This document shows, piece after piece, positions 1 to 6,828 of a stretch of DNA of 9,983 nucleotides. Position numbers and translations under genes: made by a program. Origin of the DNA: JBLHRE01 sp047625765 (GTDB lineage: Bacteria; Bacteroidota; Bacteroidia; Flavobacteriales; JBLHRE01); the NCBI GenBank assembly GCA_047625765.1, contig JBLHRE010000064.1, forward strand, positions 1-9,983. Direction: 5' to 3'. Position 1 is the first letter of the stretch; every line of letters starts with the position of its first letter. The notes beneath the pieces were generated by a model that did no database searches, had not been told where the DNA came from, and saw only the letters and a program-made list of their open reading frames with translations.

Positions 1-71
1 TTGGAATGTTATTGGTTCCATTTAAATTTTGGAGAGAAGCGTTAAGAAGTCAAGTTAAAACCAAAGTTTAA
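1..71 (+). CDS. crtZ: Beta-carotene hydroxylase, C-terminal end only (partial)
   Basis: This is the 3' end of a gene that begins before the window. Reading from base 3 gives GMLLVPFKFWREALRSQVKT, then two more residues and a TAA at 69-71; the two bases before it fit a Phe codon. The pattern F-G-M-L-x-V-P-x-K-[FY]-W is the usual C-terminus of CrtZ, the membrane di-iron hydroxylase that adds 3-hydroxyl groups to beta-ionone rings to make zeaxanthin. The stop overlaps the start of the downstream lycopene cyclase reading frame as TAATG, an order (crtZ then crtY-cd) known from carotenoid clusters of Flavobacteriia. Only about 23 residues are visible, so the identification leans on this short motif and on the neighbour. 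Whether the rest of crtZ is intact cannot be judged here. Confidence 0.72.
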   Translation, partial: GMLLVPFKFWREALRSQVKTKV

Positions 72-768
72 TGGAGAAATATCTTTATTTGTTCTTAAAC
101 CTATTTACTATTAGCATCCCTTTATAAGAAGCTTTGAGCCTAAGGTGCAATTTTATAAGAAATGGAATTCGCCATTTAAGTCCATTGTAATTGTTGGAAC
201 TTTTTTTATTCTCTGGGATGTTTTTAAACAGAAATTGAGGTTTGGGGCTTCAATCCAAACGATCTTTTAGGGATGTCTATATTTGGTTTACAACTCGGAA
301 ATATTTTGTTTTTTGTCTGTATCCCCTTTGCTTGTGTTTCTACCTATGTTGCTTTAAATTATTTTGTAAAACGAGATTATTTGGTTGGTTCGCATCAAAC
401 GATATCTAAGGCCTTATCCATGTTACTAGTGATAACGGCCTGTTTCAATTCCGATAAATGGTAGACTTCTTCCACCTTTTTTATTCTTGGATTTTATTTA
501 TTTTTACACGGCTGGGTTTAGAAGAGAGCATATATGTCTCGATTCTATTTTGCTTACCTTATTATATTTAACGCCTTTCTTTTTAGTTAACGGAGTCTTA
601 ACCGGCAGAGGAATAGAAGTAGAAGAGCTCTGATACAATAATCTAGAGAGCCTTGGAATTATAATTGTTACTATTCCCGTAGAGGATGTGTTTTATGGCT
701 TGTTATTAATAGTACTAAACGTTGATTTATTCGAGTATTACGAGCGTAAAAATGCAAGTGATTTGTAG
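71..768 (+). pseudogene. crtY: Lycopene beta-cyclase (CrtY-cd membrane type), frameshifted and with stops
   Basis: Conceptual reading across three frames gives about 230 codons matching the heterodimer-like lycopene cyclase family (two homologous membrane halves; cyclises lycopene to beta-carotene). It starts MEKYLYLFLNLFTISIP at 71. A missing base near 121-127 shifts the frame to RSFEPKVQFYKKWNSPFKS. Another missing base near 222-233 shifts it to the frame holding WGFNPNDLLGMSIFGL. TAG stops lie at 462 (after NSDKW) and 519. An extra base near 556-568 shifts again to the frame with LTPFFLVNGVLTG, a TGA at 631 stands where W is expected before YNN, and the frame ends with IPVEDVFYG and TAG at 766. 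Besides the six lesions, the first-half acidic motif, normally LPLEE, reads LQLGN; the second-half motif IPVED survives. The gene cannot make a full cyclase. The short open stretch 273-464 inside it should not be called as a separate gene. Confidence 0.9.
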
Positions 769-812
769 CCCAAAAATTTATATTTTTAACACCTGTTTAA
801 AATTGAAATTTT

Positions 813-1742
813 ATGAAAAAAATAGCACTTCTTTTTATAGCTTTTACTGCTATTTTTTATTCCTGTAACAAAGATAGAGAACAAGGAATTGTTCCTAATT
901 CGCAGAGCAATTTCACCATTGATGGAACGGAAAGGAGTATACATACTCCAAACGCATTAGATGAAATTATTTCTTTTACTGGCGGGGTTGCAATCCATAG
1001 AATGAGTATTTATGAAGGGTTAGTATTAGATACAGGTTTTGATACAGATGCTATTTTGCGTTTTACGTATCAAAATTCGGATACGGTAGAGTTGGGAGGG
1101 ACACATAATGCATACGATGTTGCGGTATTAATTGTAAACGGTAGAGATACCAGTGTGTATGAATCTAATGCAGCTAAAATTATTATTGTAAAACAAGATA
1201 ATGGAGCTTATGCAATAACCTATAGTTTTCAAGCACAATCAGAAAATCCTTGTTTGTTAAATCCAATTATTTCTGGTTTTTTTATGGGAGCTGTTCCAAT
1301 TACAGAAAAAATAATACCATTTAGTTATAAGTCCATTCCAACATTAGAAAATCACAATGGGTTTACAGATTACACAACAGGTAATTGCTATATTACAGAA
1401 AATGGGTTTTTCGATAAAACCACATTGGACATTTACAATACCGAGTTTGAAGTGTTAATAGCTACACTGGATGATTTTTCGGCACCTTATGTAGCTTTAG
1501 TAATGTATTCGGGCGATTCGGTAAATATTGCACCAGGTATTTACCAAGCAGGCGCAATTAGTGCAGGTAATTTTTTGCCACTAGAGTCTGAAATTGTAAT
1601 TGCAGATGGTAGTACTTTTAATATTACGGATGGCGTAATCGAAGTTCTTAAAGAAAATGACATTTATACTTTTTTCTATTACTTTAATACCAGTGGTGGA
1701 GACTTTGAGGGTTTTTACAAAGGTGAATTGACTTCCTATTAA
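813..1742 (+). CDS. Lipoprotein with two similar beta-rich halves, function unknown
   Basis: The 309-residue product begins with a short charged and hydrophobic leader ending in FYSC, so Cys18 is the likely lipidated residue (signal peptidase II). The residues just after it, N-K-D-R-E, resemble the acidic export signal that sends Bacteroidota lipoproteins to the cell surface; that placement is inference. The mature part is acidic, rich in Thr, Asn and aromatic residues, and looks all-beta. Two halves (about 33-161 and 172-309) follow the same plan: a D-T/S-V turn near residues 90 and 235, then an extended strand pair ending G-F-F-M-G-A-V (155-161) and G-F-Y-K-G-E-L (300-306). This suggests an internal duplication. 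I do not recognise the family. Its own terminator follows and the broken cyclase precedes it, so it is probably a single-gene unit. No convincing promoter is visible in the 44 bases upstream. Confidence 0.85.
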   Translation: MKKIALLFIAFTAIFYSCNKDREQGIVPNSQSNFTIDGTERSIHTPNALDEIISFTGGVAIHRMSIYEGLVLDTGFDTDAILRFTYQNSDTVELGGTHNAYDVAVLIVNGRDTSVYESNAAKIIIVKQDNGAYAITYSFQAQSENPCLLNPIISGFFMGAVPITEKIIPFSYKSIPTLENHNGFTDYTTGNCYITENGFFDKTTLDIYNTEFEVLIATLDDFSAPYVALVMYSGDSVNIAPGIYQAGAISAGNFLPLESEIVIADGSTFNITDGVIEVLKENDIYTFFYYFNTSGGDFEGFYKGELTSY

Positions 1743-1763
1743 AAGCGAAATTTGTTATTGTTT

Positions 1764-1800
1764 AAAAGGGCTCTAGGCTACTTAATAGCGCCTTTTTGTT
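1764..1800 (+). terminator. Rho-independent terminator after the duplicated-domain lipoprotein
   Basis: The sequence AAAAGGGCTCTA (1764-1775) pairs with TAGCGCCTTTTT (1786-1797) around a 10-base loop, with one G-T wobble and one mismatch. The T-run TTTTTGTT closes it, 22 bases after the lipoprotein stop. The arrangement is typical of an intrinsic terminator; strength is not predicted. Confidence 0.7.
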
Positions 1801-1818
1801 TAATATGAGATAAATAGG

Positions 1819-1929
1819 ATGTCGTATTATTTAAATAATTGTAATTTGATTGACGAAGCCTTTGGCTACCTAAGCAAACATTACAAGTTTATTGGTGTTT
1901 TGTTAGCTATAGCCTTGACTTTTAAGTAA
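1819..1929 (+). CDS. Possible 36-aa small membrane peptide, or remnant of one
   Basis: The ATG at 1819 opens 36 codons ending in TAA at 1927. The peptide has a polar start (MSYYLNNCNLIDEAFGYL) followed by a basic spot S-K-H-Y-K and a hydrophobic end F-I-G-V-L-L-A-I-A-L. Directly after the stop, the frame starting at 1926 gives another strongly hydrophobic segment, so a single frame change near 1921-1929 would join both into a small protein with one or two membrane helices. The ORF sits between two terminators, which fits a small independent transcript, but no promoter is evident. I do not recognise a family. It could be a real short protein, a decayed gene or chance. Confidence 0.25.
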   Translation: MSYYLNNCNLIDEAFGYLSKHYKFIGVLLAIALTFK

Positions 1930-1991
1930 TAGCTATTTTAGTAGCAATTGTAACTTTAGTTGCACTATTACATTGTAACGTATATAATATT

Positions 1992-2026
1992 AAAAAGCCT
2001 TATCAACACTGTAGATGGGGCTTTTT
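1992..2026. terminator. Strong, probably bidirectional intrinsic terminator
   Basis: AAAAAGCCTTATC (1992-2004) pairs with GATGGGGCTTTTT (2014-2026), giving a 13-pair stem with two G-T wobbles and a 9-base loop. It has a T-run on the plus strand and, because the left arm starts with five A residues, a T-run on the minus strand as well. The minus-strand beta-barrel gene ends at 2047, 20 bases away, so this is its expected terminator. It also closes any plus-strand transcript of the small ORF. Confidence 0.75.
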
Positions 2027-2046
2027 GCGTTTTTCGAAATTCTGAT

Positions 2047-2796
2047 TTAGAACAACACCAACTTAGCACGACTACAAGATGCTCTTGCGATGTAAGCAAA
2101 GTCGAAATTTATTTCAGCTACCAACAAAGCGCTAAAAGGGTAGGTGCCAGAATAGTCGTCATAAACAATAGGGTTGGTACTACTCGCATTAGCAGGGTAA
2201 TAAGTTGACTGATCTTTACCGCCAACTTCGCTAATAACATCTTTCCAGCTGTAAGCAAATCTAAAGCCCAAAGTTAATCCAGTATTTTCTGTGCCAAAAA
2301 TATAACCTCCAAAACCAATAACAGCAGATGGATATTTGGTTTCGAAAAATTCCATAGCATCTTCGCTGCTACCAATTTTTCCGCCATCGGCATTAAACAA
2401 GCTGGATTTGGCCGATTTTATAGTAGTAATAGAAGGGCCAATTTCAAAGTAAGTACCATTTTTATTATGACGGTAAAATAGTTGGATTTCGTTAGATATT
2501 AGGGTAAGTTCTTTAGATTCTGTAGGAGATTCATTGAAATAGGTATAAGCAAAGTTCATATTACTACTCATGTAATCAATAGTAATTTCATGAAATTCAT
2601 GAAAATTGAAACCAAATTTTCCACCAAAACTATGAGCCAAATCTAATTCTTGGTTGATAGATTTATCATTGAAAATATTTTTATTCGTCAACTGTGACAT
2701 GGATAAACCATATTTTACACCTAAGTCAAACCATTGTTGTGCTTGACAAATGGATGCAATAAAGGCAAGGCACACGATTAGAATGATTTTTCTCAT
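2047..2796 (-). CDS. Outer-membrane beta-barrel family protein (PorT-like/OmpW-like size)
   Basis: The 249-residue product starts at the minus-strand ATG at 2794-2796, chosen because it puts a clean signal peptide at the N-terminus: MRKIILIVCLAFIASICQA, with cleavage expected after Ala19. The open frame extends 34 codons further upstream but would overlap fabG and bury the signal. The mature protein starts QQWFDLGVKYGLSMSQL, like many Bacteroidota outer-membrane beta-barrel proteins, and continues with alternating strands rich in Gly and aromatic residues (for example GFGGYIFG and LGFRFAYSW near the C-terminal third), ending in Phe. It is probably a small 8- to 10-stranded barrel; no substrate can be inferred. 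It is transcribed divergently from fabG across a 70-base gap and ends at a hairpin terminator. A few residues after the likely last strand (A-R-A-S-C-S-R-A-K-L) look atypical for a barrel end. Confidence 0.85.
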   Translation of the reverse strand: MRKIILIVCLAFIASICQAQQWFDLGVKYGLSMSQLTNKNIFNDKSINQELDLAHSFGGKFGFNFHEFHEITIDYMSSNMNFAYTYFNESPTESKELTLISNEIQLFYRHNKNGTYFEIGPSITTIKSAKSSLFNADGGKIGSSEDAMEFFETKYPSAVIGFGGYIFGTENTGLTLGFRFAYSWKDVISEVGGKDQSTYYPANASSTNPIVYDDYSGTYPFSALLVAEINFDFAYIARASCSRAKLVLF

Positions 2797-2866
2797 ATAT
2801 TTGATTTTTCTTGTTTTTTGCGCTGGCAATTTACAGAATATTGGAGAACAGTTATTTAAATAAATT
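2797..2866. promoter_or_regulatory. Divergent intergenic region between the beta-barrel gene and fabG
   Basis: Both neighbouring genes start from this 70-base AT-rich gap, so two promoters must lie here or reach into the coding parts. I looked for the Bacteroidota pattern (TTG near -33 and TAnnTTTG near -7) on both strands and found no exact match. No operator-like palindrome stands out. The promoter call comes from gene arrangement only. The start codon of fabG follows AAATAAATT without a Shine-Dalgarno site, as is normal in this phylum. Confidence 0.4.
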
Positions 2867-3613
2867 ATGAAGTTATTAGAAGGCAAAACGGCCATCATTA
2901 CTGGAGCATCAAGAGGGATAGGAAAAGGTATTGCAATGAAATTTGCCGAACATGGAGCAAATGTTGCCTTTACCTATTTAAGTTCTGTAGAAAAAGGAGA
3001 AGCTTTGGCTAAAGAGTTAGAAGCTTTTGGCGTAAAAGCGAAAGGTTATAGGTCTGATGCATCGGACTTTGCTGCTGCTGAGAAGTTGGCTTCGGATGTT
3101 GCCGCTGATTTTGGAAGTATAGATATCTTGATTAATAATGCAGGTATCACAAAAGACACTTTGTTAATGAGGATGACGGAAGATGATTGGGATAATGTTA
3201 TCCGTGTCAATCTTAAATCTGCCTTTAACTGTACAAAAGCGGTACAACGTACGATGTTAAAACAACGGTCGGGCTCAATAATTAATATGAGTTCTGTCGT
3301 TGGAGTAAAAGGTAATGCAGGCCAAGCAAATTATGCTGCGTCTAAAGCAGGAATGATTGGATTTACAAAATCTGTTGCATTGGAATTAGGCTCAAGAAAT
3401 ATTAGAAGTAATGCTATTGCTCCTGGTTTTATTGAAACGGAAATGACAGAGGTGTTAGACGAAAAAACAGTTCAAGGTTGGAGAGATACCATTCCTTTAA
3501 AAAGAGGAGGAAGCCCAGACGATGTTGCTAACGCTTGTGTCTTTTTAGGTTCGGATATGTCTACTTATATCTCTGGACAAGTTATTAATGTATGTGGTGG
3601 AATGCTTACCTAA
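2867..3613 (+). CDS. fabG: 3-oxoacyl-[acyl-carrier-protein] reductase
   Basis: The 248-residue cytoplasmic enzyme reduces 3-oxoacyl-ACP with NADPH in each elongation round of type II fatty-acid synthesis. It is a classical short-chain dehydrogenase of the usual FabG length. The cofactor loop TGASRGIG is at 12-19, NNAG at 90-93, and the catalytic set Asn115, Ser143, Tyr156 and Lys160 (YAASK) is complete. The segments ITKDTLLMRM (94-103) and NAIAPGFIETEMT (182-194) are hallmark FabG sequences, separating it from other reductases of the superfamily. One small oddity is Cys in N-V-C-G-G near the C-terminus, where Asp or Asn is more common. It is first in a likely three-gene transcript, with the next gene starting 6 bases after its stop. 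Confidence 0.95.
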   Translation: MKLLEGKTAIITGASRGIGKGIAMKFAEHGANVAFTYLSSVEKGEALAKELEAFGVKAKGYRSDASDFAAAEKLASDVAADFGSIDILINNAGITKDTLLMRMTEDDWDNVIRVNLKSAFNCTKAVQRTMLKQRSGSIINMSSVVGVKGNAGQANYAASKAGMIGFTKSVALELGSRNIRSNAIAPGFIETEMTEVLDEKTVQGWRDTIPLKRGGSPDDVANACVFLGSDMSTYISGQVINVCGGMLT

Positions 3614-3619
3614 TATTGA

Positions 3620-5692
3620 ATGGATATTAATACTGATTTACCTTTAGGGTATACCATTATAAGTTTTATTCTGAGCCTTGTGGTTGTAGTTTTTCTATAT
3701 CGCAAGGCTAAGCGATTTAAAGATATTTCCTTTGCACAGCGCCTGTTTCCGGCAGTAATGAGGGCAATGGTTATTTTTATTTTGGCCTTTTTTCTACTAG
3801 GACCGACCTTAAAGTATATAGAGCTGAAATTCGAAAAACCAATTTTATTGGTAGCCAATGATGTTTCTATTTCTATGCAGAAAGATTCTTCTAGGCAAGA
3901 CCAATGGATAAGAGAGTTTAAAGAGCAATCTCAATTTGACAATTTAGAGGTTAAGTATGTCAATTTTGGATCTCAAGTGCTAGCCAAAGACGCTATAGGA
4001 GGTTTTGAAGCAATTCGCCAAAAAACTTCCATTTCGGAACTATCAAGCTACGTAGAGAATAATTTTGAAGGGAGAAATTTAGCAGGGATTCTTATAGCCA
4101 CAGATGGGGTCAGCAATTCTGGATTAAATCCATTGTATGCCAGCATGGTACAGCAAGCTCCTATTTTTACCATAGGATTTGGTGATACTACTCAGTTCCA
4201 GGATGTAGCAATTGTTAATTTACAATACAACGACTTAGCGCGATTAAACGCTAAAAGCCCAATAAATTTTGATGTAAAAACCAAAGGATTAAAAGGTGAG
4301 ACTATAGTCGCAAGTATGTATAGTGGATCTAAAAAAATCAAAGAGCAAAATATTAGTATAAGCACCAACAATAGTTTTGAAAAGCTGCAATGGGAAGTAG
4401 AGCTGAAAGAAGCTGGGATTAAGAAATTCAGAATAGAATTAGAGTCAAAAGTGGGCGAGGTTAATAATGAAAATAATGTAGAAACTTTCTTTATTGATGT
4501 GCAAGAAGTACATAAAAAGGTGTTGTTGCTTGCAGCAGTGCCACATCCCGATGTGACCACCATTGCAACATCAATCTCTGATCAGTTTGGAATACAAGTG
4601 GATGTTCGATTAGCCACAGATGGAAAGCCTGAATCAAACGATTACCAATTGGTTATTTTACATCAACTACCACAATCGGGCAAAGCTTACCCATGGCTTA
4701 AAGACTTAATAAATTCAAAGGTTGGACTTTGGTTTATTGTAGGATCCAAAACCAATTTAATAGAATTAGATCAGCTTCAAGACTGGGTAGATATTACAAG
4801 TTCTAGAGGGAACCCCGATGAAATTTTTCCAGTGCTAAATACAGCATTTTCTCCTTTTCAGTTAGATGCAGAAACAGCAAAGGCTTTTAAAGTAAATAAG
4901 CCAATGCTTAAGCCTAACGGCACTTATAAGATCCCATCAAATGTAGACGTTTTGTTGTTTCAGAAAATAGGAAACTTGCTTACGCCTTACCCATTAATGT
5001 TTTCTATAAACGATGGCAATCGTAAACTAGGCTTTTTATTAGCCGAAGGAATTTGGATGAGTAAATTGGGAGAACAACAGCAAATAGGCAATACCAATGC
5101 GTTCAATAATCTTTTAAAAAAATGGGTAAATTATTTATCGATTATCGACAAGCAAGAACGATTGGTTGTAGCGTCTGAAAGTAGGTACTTGGCTGGAGAC
5201 GGAATTGCAATGACTGCTAGGTATTACAATGCAAGTTTCGAGTTAGACGATGCCGTTAATATTACTATCGATTTTGAAAATGAAGTAGGTGATAAATTCG
5301 CCTATAATTTTAGGCCAGTAAACAATTCGTTTCTTTTGCAAGCAAAAGGATTGCCAATAGGTTCGTACAGCTATAAAGTTGGGGTAGAAGGTCAATCACC
5401 TATCTACAAGAACGGAGCTTTCGTTATCGAAGAAAATAATTTGGAACTTCAAGATTTACAGGCAAACCACAGCTTATTAAAAAACTTGGCACAAAAATCG
5501 AATGGAGCATTTTATGCTCCCAGTCAGGTTACAAATCTTATTGCAGACATTACGGCATCTAAGACAAGCCGTATGGTGCAATACGAGGAGTTGGTTTTTA
5601 AGAATTTACTAGATTTTTATTGGTTATTTTATCTTTTACTAGGTCTGCTAAGTATAGAGTGGGCTTGGAGGAAATGGTTAGGAATGATTTAA
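3620..5692 (+). CDS. Membrane-anchored von Willebrand factor A domain protein
   Basis: The 690-residue protein has two N-terminal membrane helices (about 11-28 and 44-62), a large soluble part and a C-terminal helix (about 665-685, rich in L, Y and W) followed by basic residues. The soluble part starts with a vWA-like domain: the metal site D-V-S-I-S is complete (Asp81, Ser83, Ser85), and the later loop A-T-D-G-V-S-N-S-G (160-168) supplies the second metal motif. After beta-rich segments comes a Rossmann-like stretch (near 300-370, VLLLAAVPHPDV and later LVILHQLP) like the glutamine-amidotransferase-like fold seen in this family of large Bacteroidota vWA membrane proteins. I infer a role in binding partner proteins at the inner membrane, facing the periplasm. 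No enzyme activity can be claimed. It lies 6 bases after fabG and 9 bases before the DUF6340-like lipoprotein gene. Confidence 0.85.
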   Translation: MDINTDLPLGYTIISFILSLVVVVFLYRKAKRFKDISFAQRLFPAVMRAMVIFILAFFLLGPTLKYIELKFEKPILLVANDVSISMQKDSSRQDQWIREFKEQSQFDNLEVKYVNFGSQVLAKDAIGGFEAIRQKTSISELSSYVENNFEGRNLAGILIATDGVSNSGLNPLYASMVQQAPIFTIGFGDTTQFQDVAIVNLQYNDLARLNAKSPINFDVKTKGLKGETIVASMYSGSKKIKEQNISISTNNSFEKLQWEVELKEAGIKKFRIELESKVGEVNNENNVETFFIDVQEVHKKVLLLAAVPHPDVTTIATSISDQFGIQVDVRLATDGKPESNDYQLVILHQLPQSGKAYPWLKDLINSKVGLWFIVGSKTNLIELDQLQDWVDITSSRGNPDEIFPVLNTAFSPFQLDAETAKAFKVNKPMLKPNGTYKIPSNVDVLLFQKIGNLLTPYPLMFSINDGNRKLGFLLAEGIWMSKLGEQQQIGNTNAFNNLLKKWVNYLSIIDKQERLVVASESRYLAGDGIAMTARYYNASFELDDAVNITIDFENEVGDKFAYNFRPVNNSFLLQAKGLPIGSYSYKVGVEGQSPIYKNGAFVIEENNLELQDLQANHSLLKNLAQKSNGAFYAPSQVTNLIADITASKTSRMVQYEELVFKNLLDFYWLFYLLLGLLSIEWAWRKWLGMI

Positions 5693-5701
5693 TTTTTTAA
5701 A

Positions 5702-6754
5702 ATGAAACATATCTTTAAAGTAGGCACTTTAATAGTGTCAATCATGTTTTTTTCGGCCTGTGGAACATCTTCTGTTTATGTTAATTCCGTTTTACCAGCT
5801 CAAATTTCTATTCCAGAGCATATTAATCATATTGGGGTTGCTAACAGAAGTCTTGCGGGTAAAGGAGATAGAATAGGCAATGTTTTAGAAGGGTTATTTT
5901 CTGGCGAAGAAATTGGAGCAGATCGCGAAGCTTCTGAACAATGTATTATAGGTATGGTGGAAATGACTAACCGAATTGGATTGCGATTGTCTGCCACGCA
6001 AATATTTGACGAAAGTTTGACAGGAACCGGTACAGATGTAATGAAAGCGCCATTGGCAGCATCTAGAGTAGATAGTATTTGCAAACTGAATAAGATTGAT
6101 GCCCTTTTGGTATTAGAAAGTTTTGACTCTGATAGTAGAACATTAGCAGGTTCACCAATCAGAAGAACAAAAAAGATAAAAGACAGAAAGGTTGAATATC
6201 TAGAATATCTAGCTGAATTGTTTTTGGATATAACCGCAGGCTGGAGGATTTATGAAAATAACAAGCACACTATTGTAGATCAAAACACATTTGTAGACGG
6301 TAAGAAATTTGCAAGTACGGGTAATTCAGAGGCTGAGGCTATAGATAATCTCCCAAGAATACGTAAAGCATTAAAAGATGCGGGTTATTATGCTGGAGAA
6401 CAATATGCCAGAAGAGTAAACCCTGTAAATACTAGGTTAGCTAGAACCTATTTTACCAAAGCAAAAAAGGTAGATGATTTTAAAGTAGCGAAATCTTACG
6501 TAAAGAATAACAATTGGGATGAAGCAATTGCTATTTGGAAAAAGCATGTAGAACATTCAGAAAAGAAAGTTCGAGGGCGAGCTGCATTTAATATGGCCCT
6601 AGCATCAGAGGTGCAAGGATCATTTTCTTTGTCCATGACTTGGGCAGAGAAAGCACAAAAAGAAGGAATTTCTCTAGCGACATCTTACTTAATTGCATTA
6701 AAGCAAAGAGTTAGAAACGAACAATTGGTTAAAGAGCAATTATACGAAGACTAG
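5702..6754 (+). CDS. DUF6340-like lipoprotein with TPR-like C-terminal helices
   Basis: The 350-residue product has a lipoprotein leader ending F-F-S-A-C, so Cys20 should be lipidated. The following residues (GTSSVYVNS) carry no acidic surface-export signal, so I expect it to face the periplasm. Residues 30-60 (PAQISIPEHINHIGVANRSL) match the opening of the Bacteroidota family I know as DUF6340, with the typical R-S-L after the first strand. A middle mixed domain contains I-D-A-L-L-V-L-E-S-F-D near 140. The last 110 residues are helical and TPR-like: VAKSYVKNNNWDEAIAIWKK, then a helix pair with AAFNMALASEVQGSFSLSM. Such repeats usually bind other proteins. It is the last gene of the fabG-vWA-lipoprotein run; a 74-base gap follows. 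The family assignment is from memory of sequence pattern. Confidence 0.8.
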   Translation: MKHIFKVGTLIVSIMFFSACGTSSVYVNSVLPAQISIPEHINHIGVANRSLAGKGDRIGNVLEGLFSGEEIGADREASEQCIIGMVEMTNRIGLRLSATQIFDESLTGTGTDVMKAPLAASRVDSICKLNKIDALLVLESFDSDSRTLAGSPIRRTKKIKDRKVEYLEYLAELFLDITAGWRIYENNKHTIVDQNTFVDGKKFASTGNSEAEAIDNLPRIRKALKDAGYYAGEQYARRVNPVNTRLARTYFTKAKKVDDFKVAKSYVKNNNWDEAIAIWKKHVEHSEKKVRGRAAFNMALASEVQGSFSLSMTWAEKAQKEGISLATSYLIALKQRVRNEQLVKEQLYED

Positions 6755-6828
6755 GGTTTTTGAGTTTAGAAAGGACTATGGTCAGTAGTCAAAATGCCTA
6801 TATTCGCACATATTTTAAAATTTGAAAC

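Larger units (their letters stand above)
1743..2046. other. Intergenic stretch of about 300 bases with two terminators and a doubtful small ORF
   Basis: This gap lies between the plus-strand lipoprotein and the 3' end of the minus-strand beta-barrel gene. It contains a terminator near each end, one short ORF at 1819-1929, and immediately after it a hydrophobic reading in another frame (about 1926-1980, of the type VIAILVAIVTLVALL). The composition is very AT-rich. No tRNA-like, riboswitch-like or repeated structure was seen beyond the two hairpins and a 10-base near-repeat (GGCTACTTAA at 1776, GGCTACCTAA at 1864). Confidence 0.6.

Noticed and set aside
273..464. A 63-codon open frame encoding a hydrophobic peptide
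   Set aside because: It is an internal fragment of the broken lycopene cyclase, between a frameshift and a stop, not an independent gene.
1960..2208. 82-codon plus-strand ORF opposite the 3' end of the beta-barrel gene
   Set aside because: It runs through a strong terminator and mostly lies antisense to a well-supported gene; its product shows no domain or signal.
2797..2898. N-terminal extension of the minus-strand beta-barrel gene
   Set aside because: It would overlap the fabG start and hide a clear signal peptide; the start at 2796 is much more plausible.
6774..6790. Short inverted repeat GACTA/TAGTC with a 7-base spacer ahead of the DUF4199 gene
   Set aside because: Five pairs with no T-run is too weak to call a terminator or operator; it could be chance.
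6805..6828. TAAAATTTG just before the DUF4199 start, resembling the Bacteroidota -7 box TAnnTTTG
   Set aside because: It has one extra base in the spacer, lies only a few bases from the start codon, and no properly spaced TTG was found upstream.
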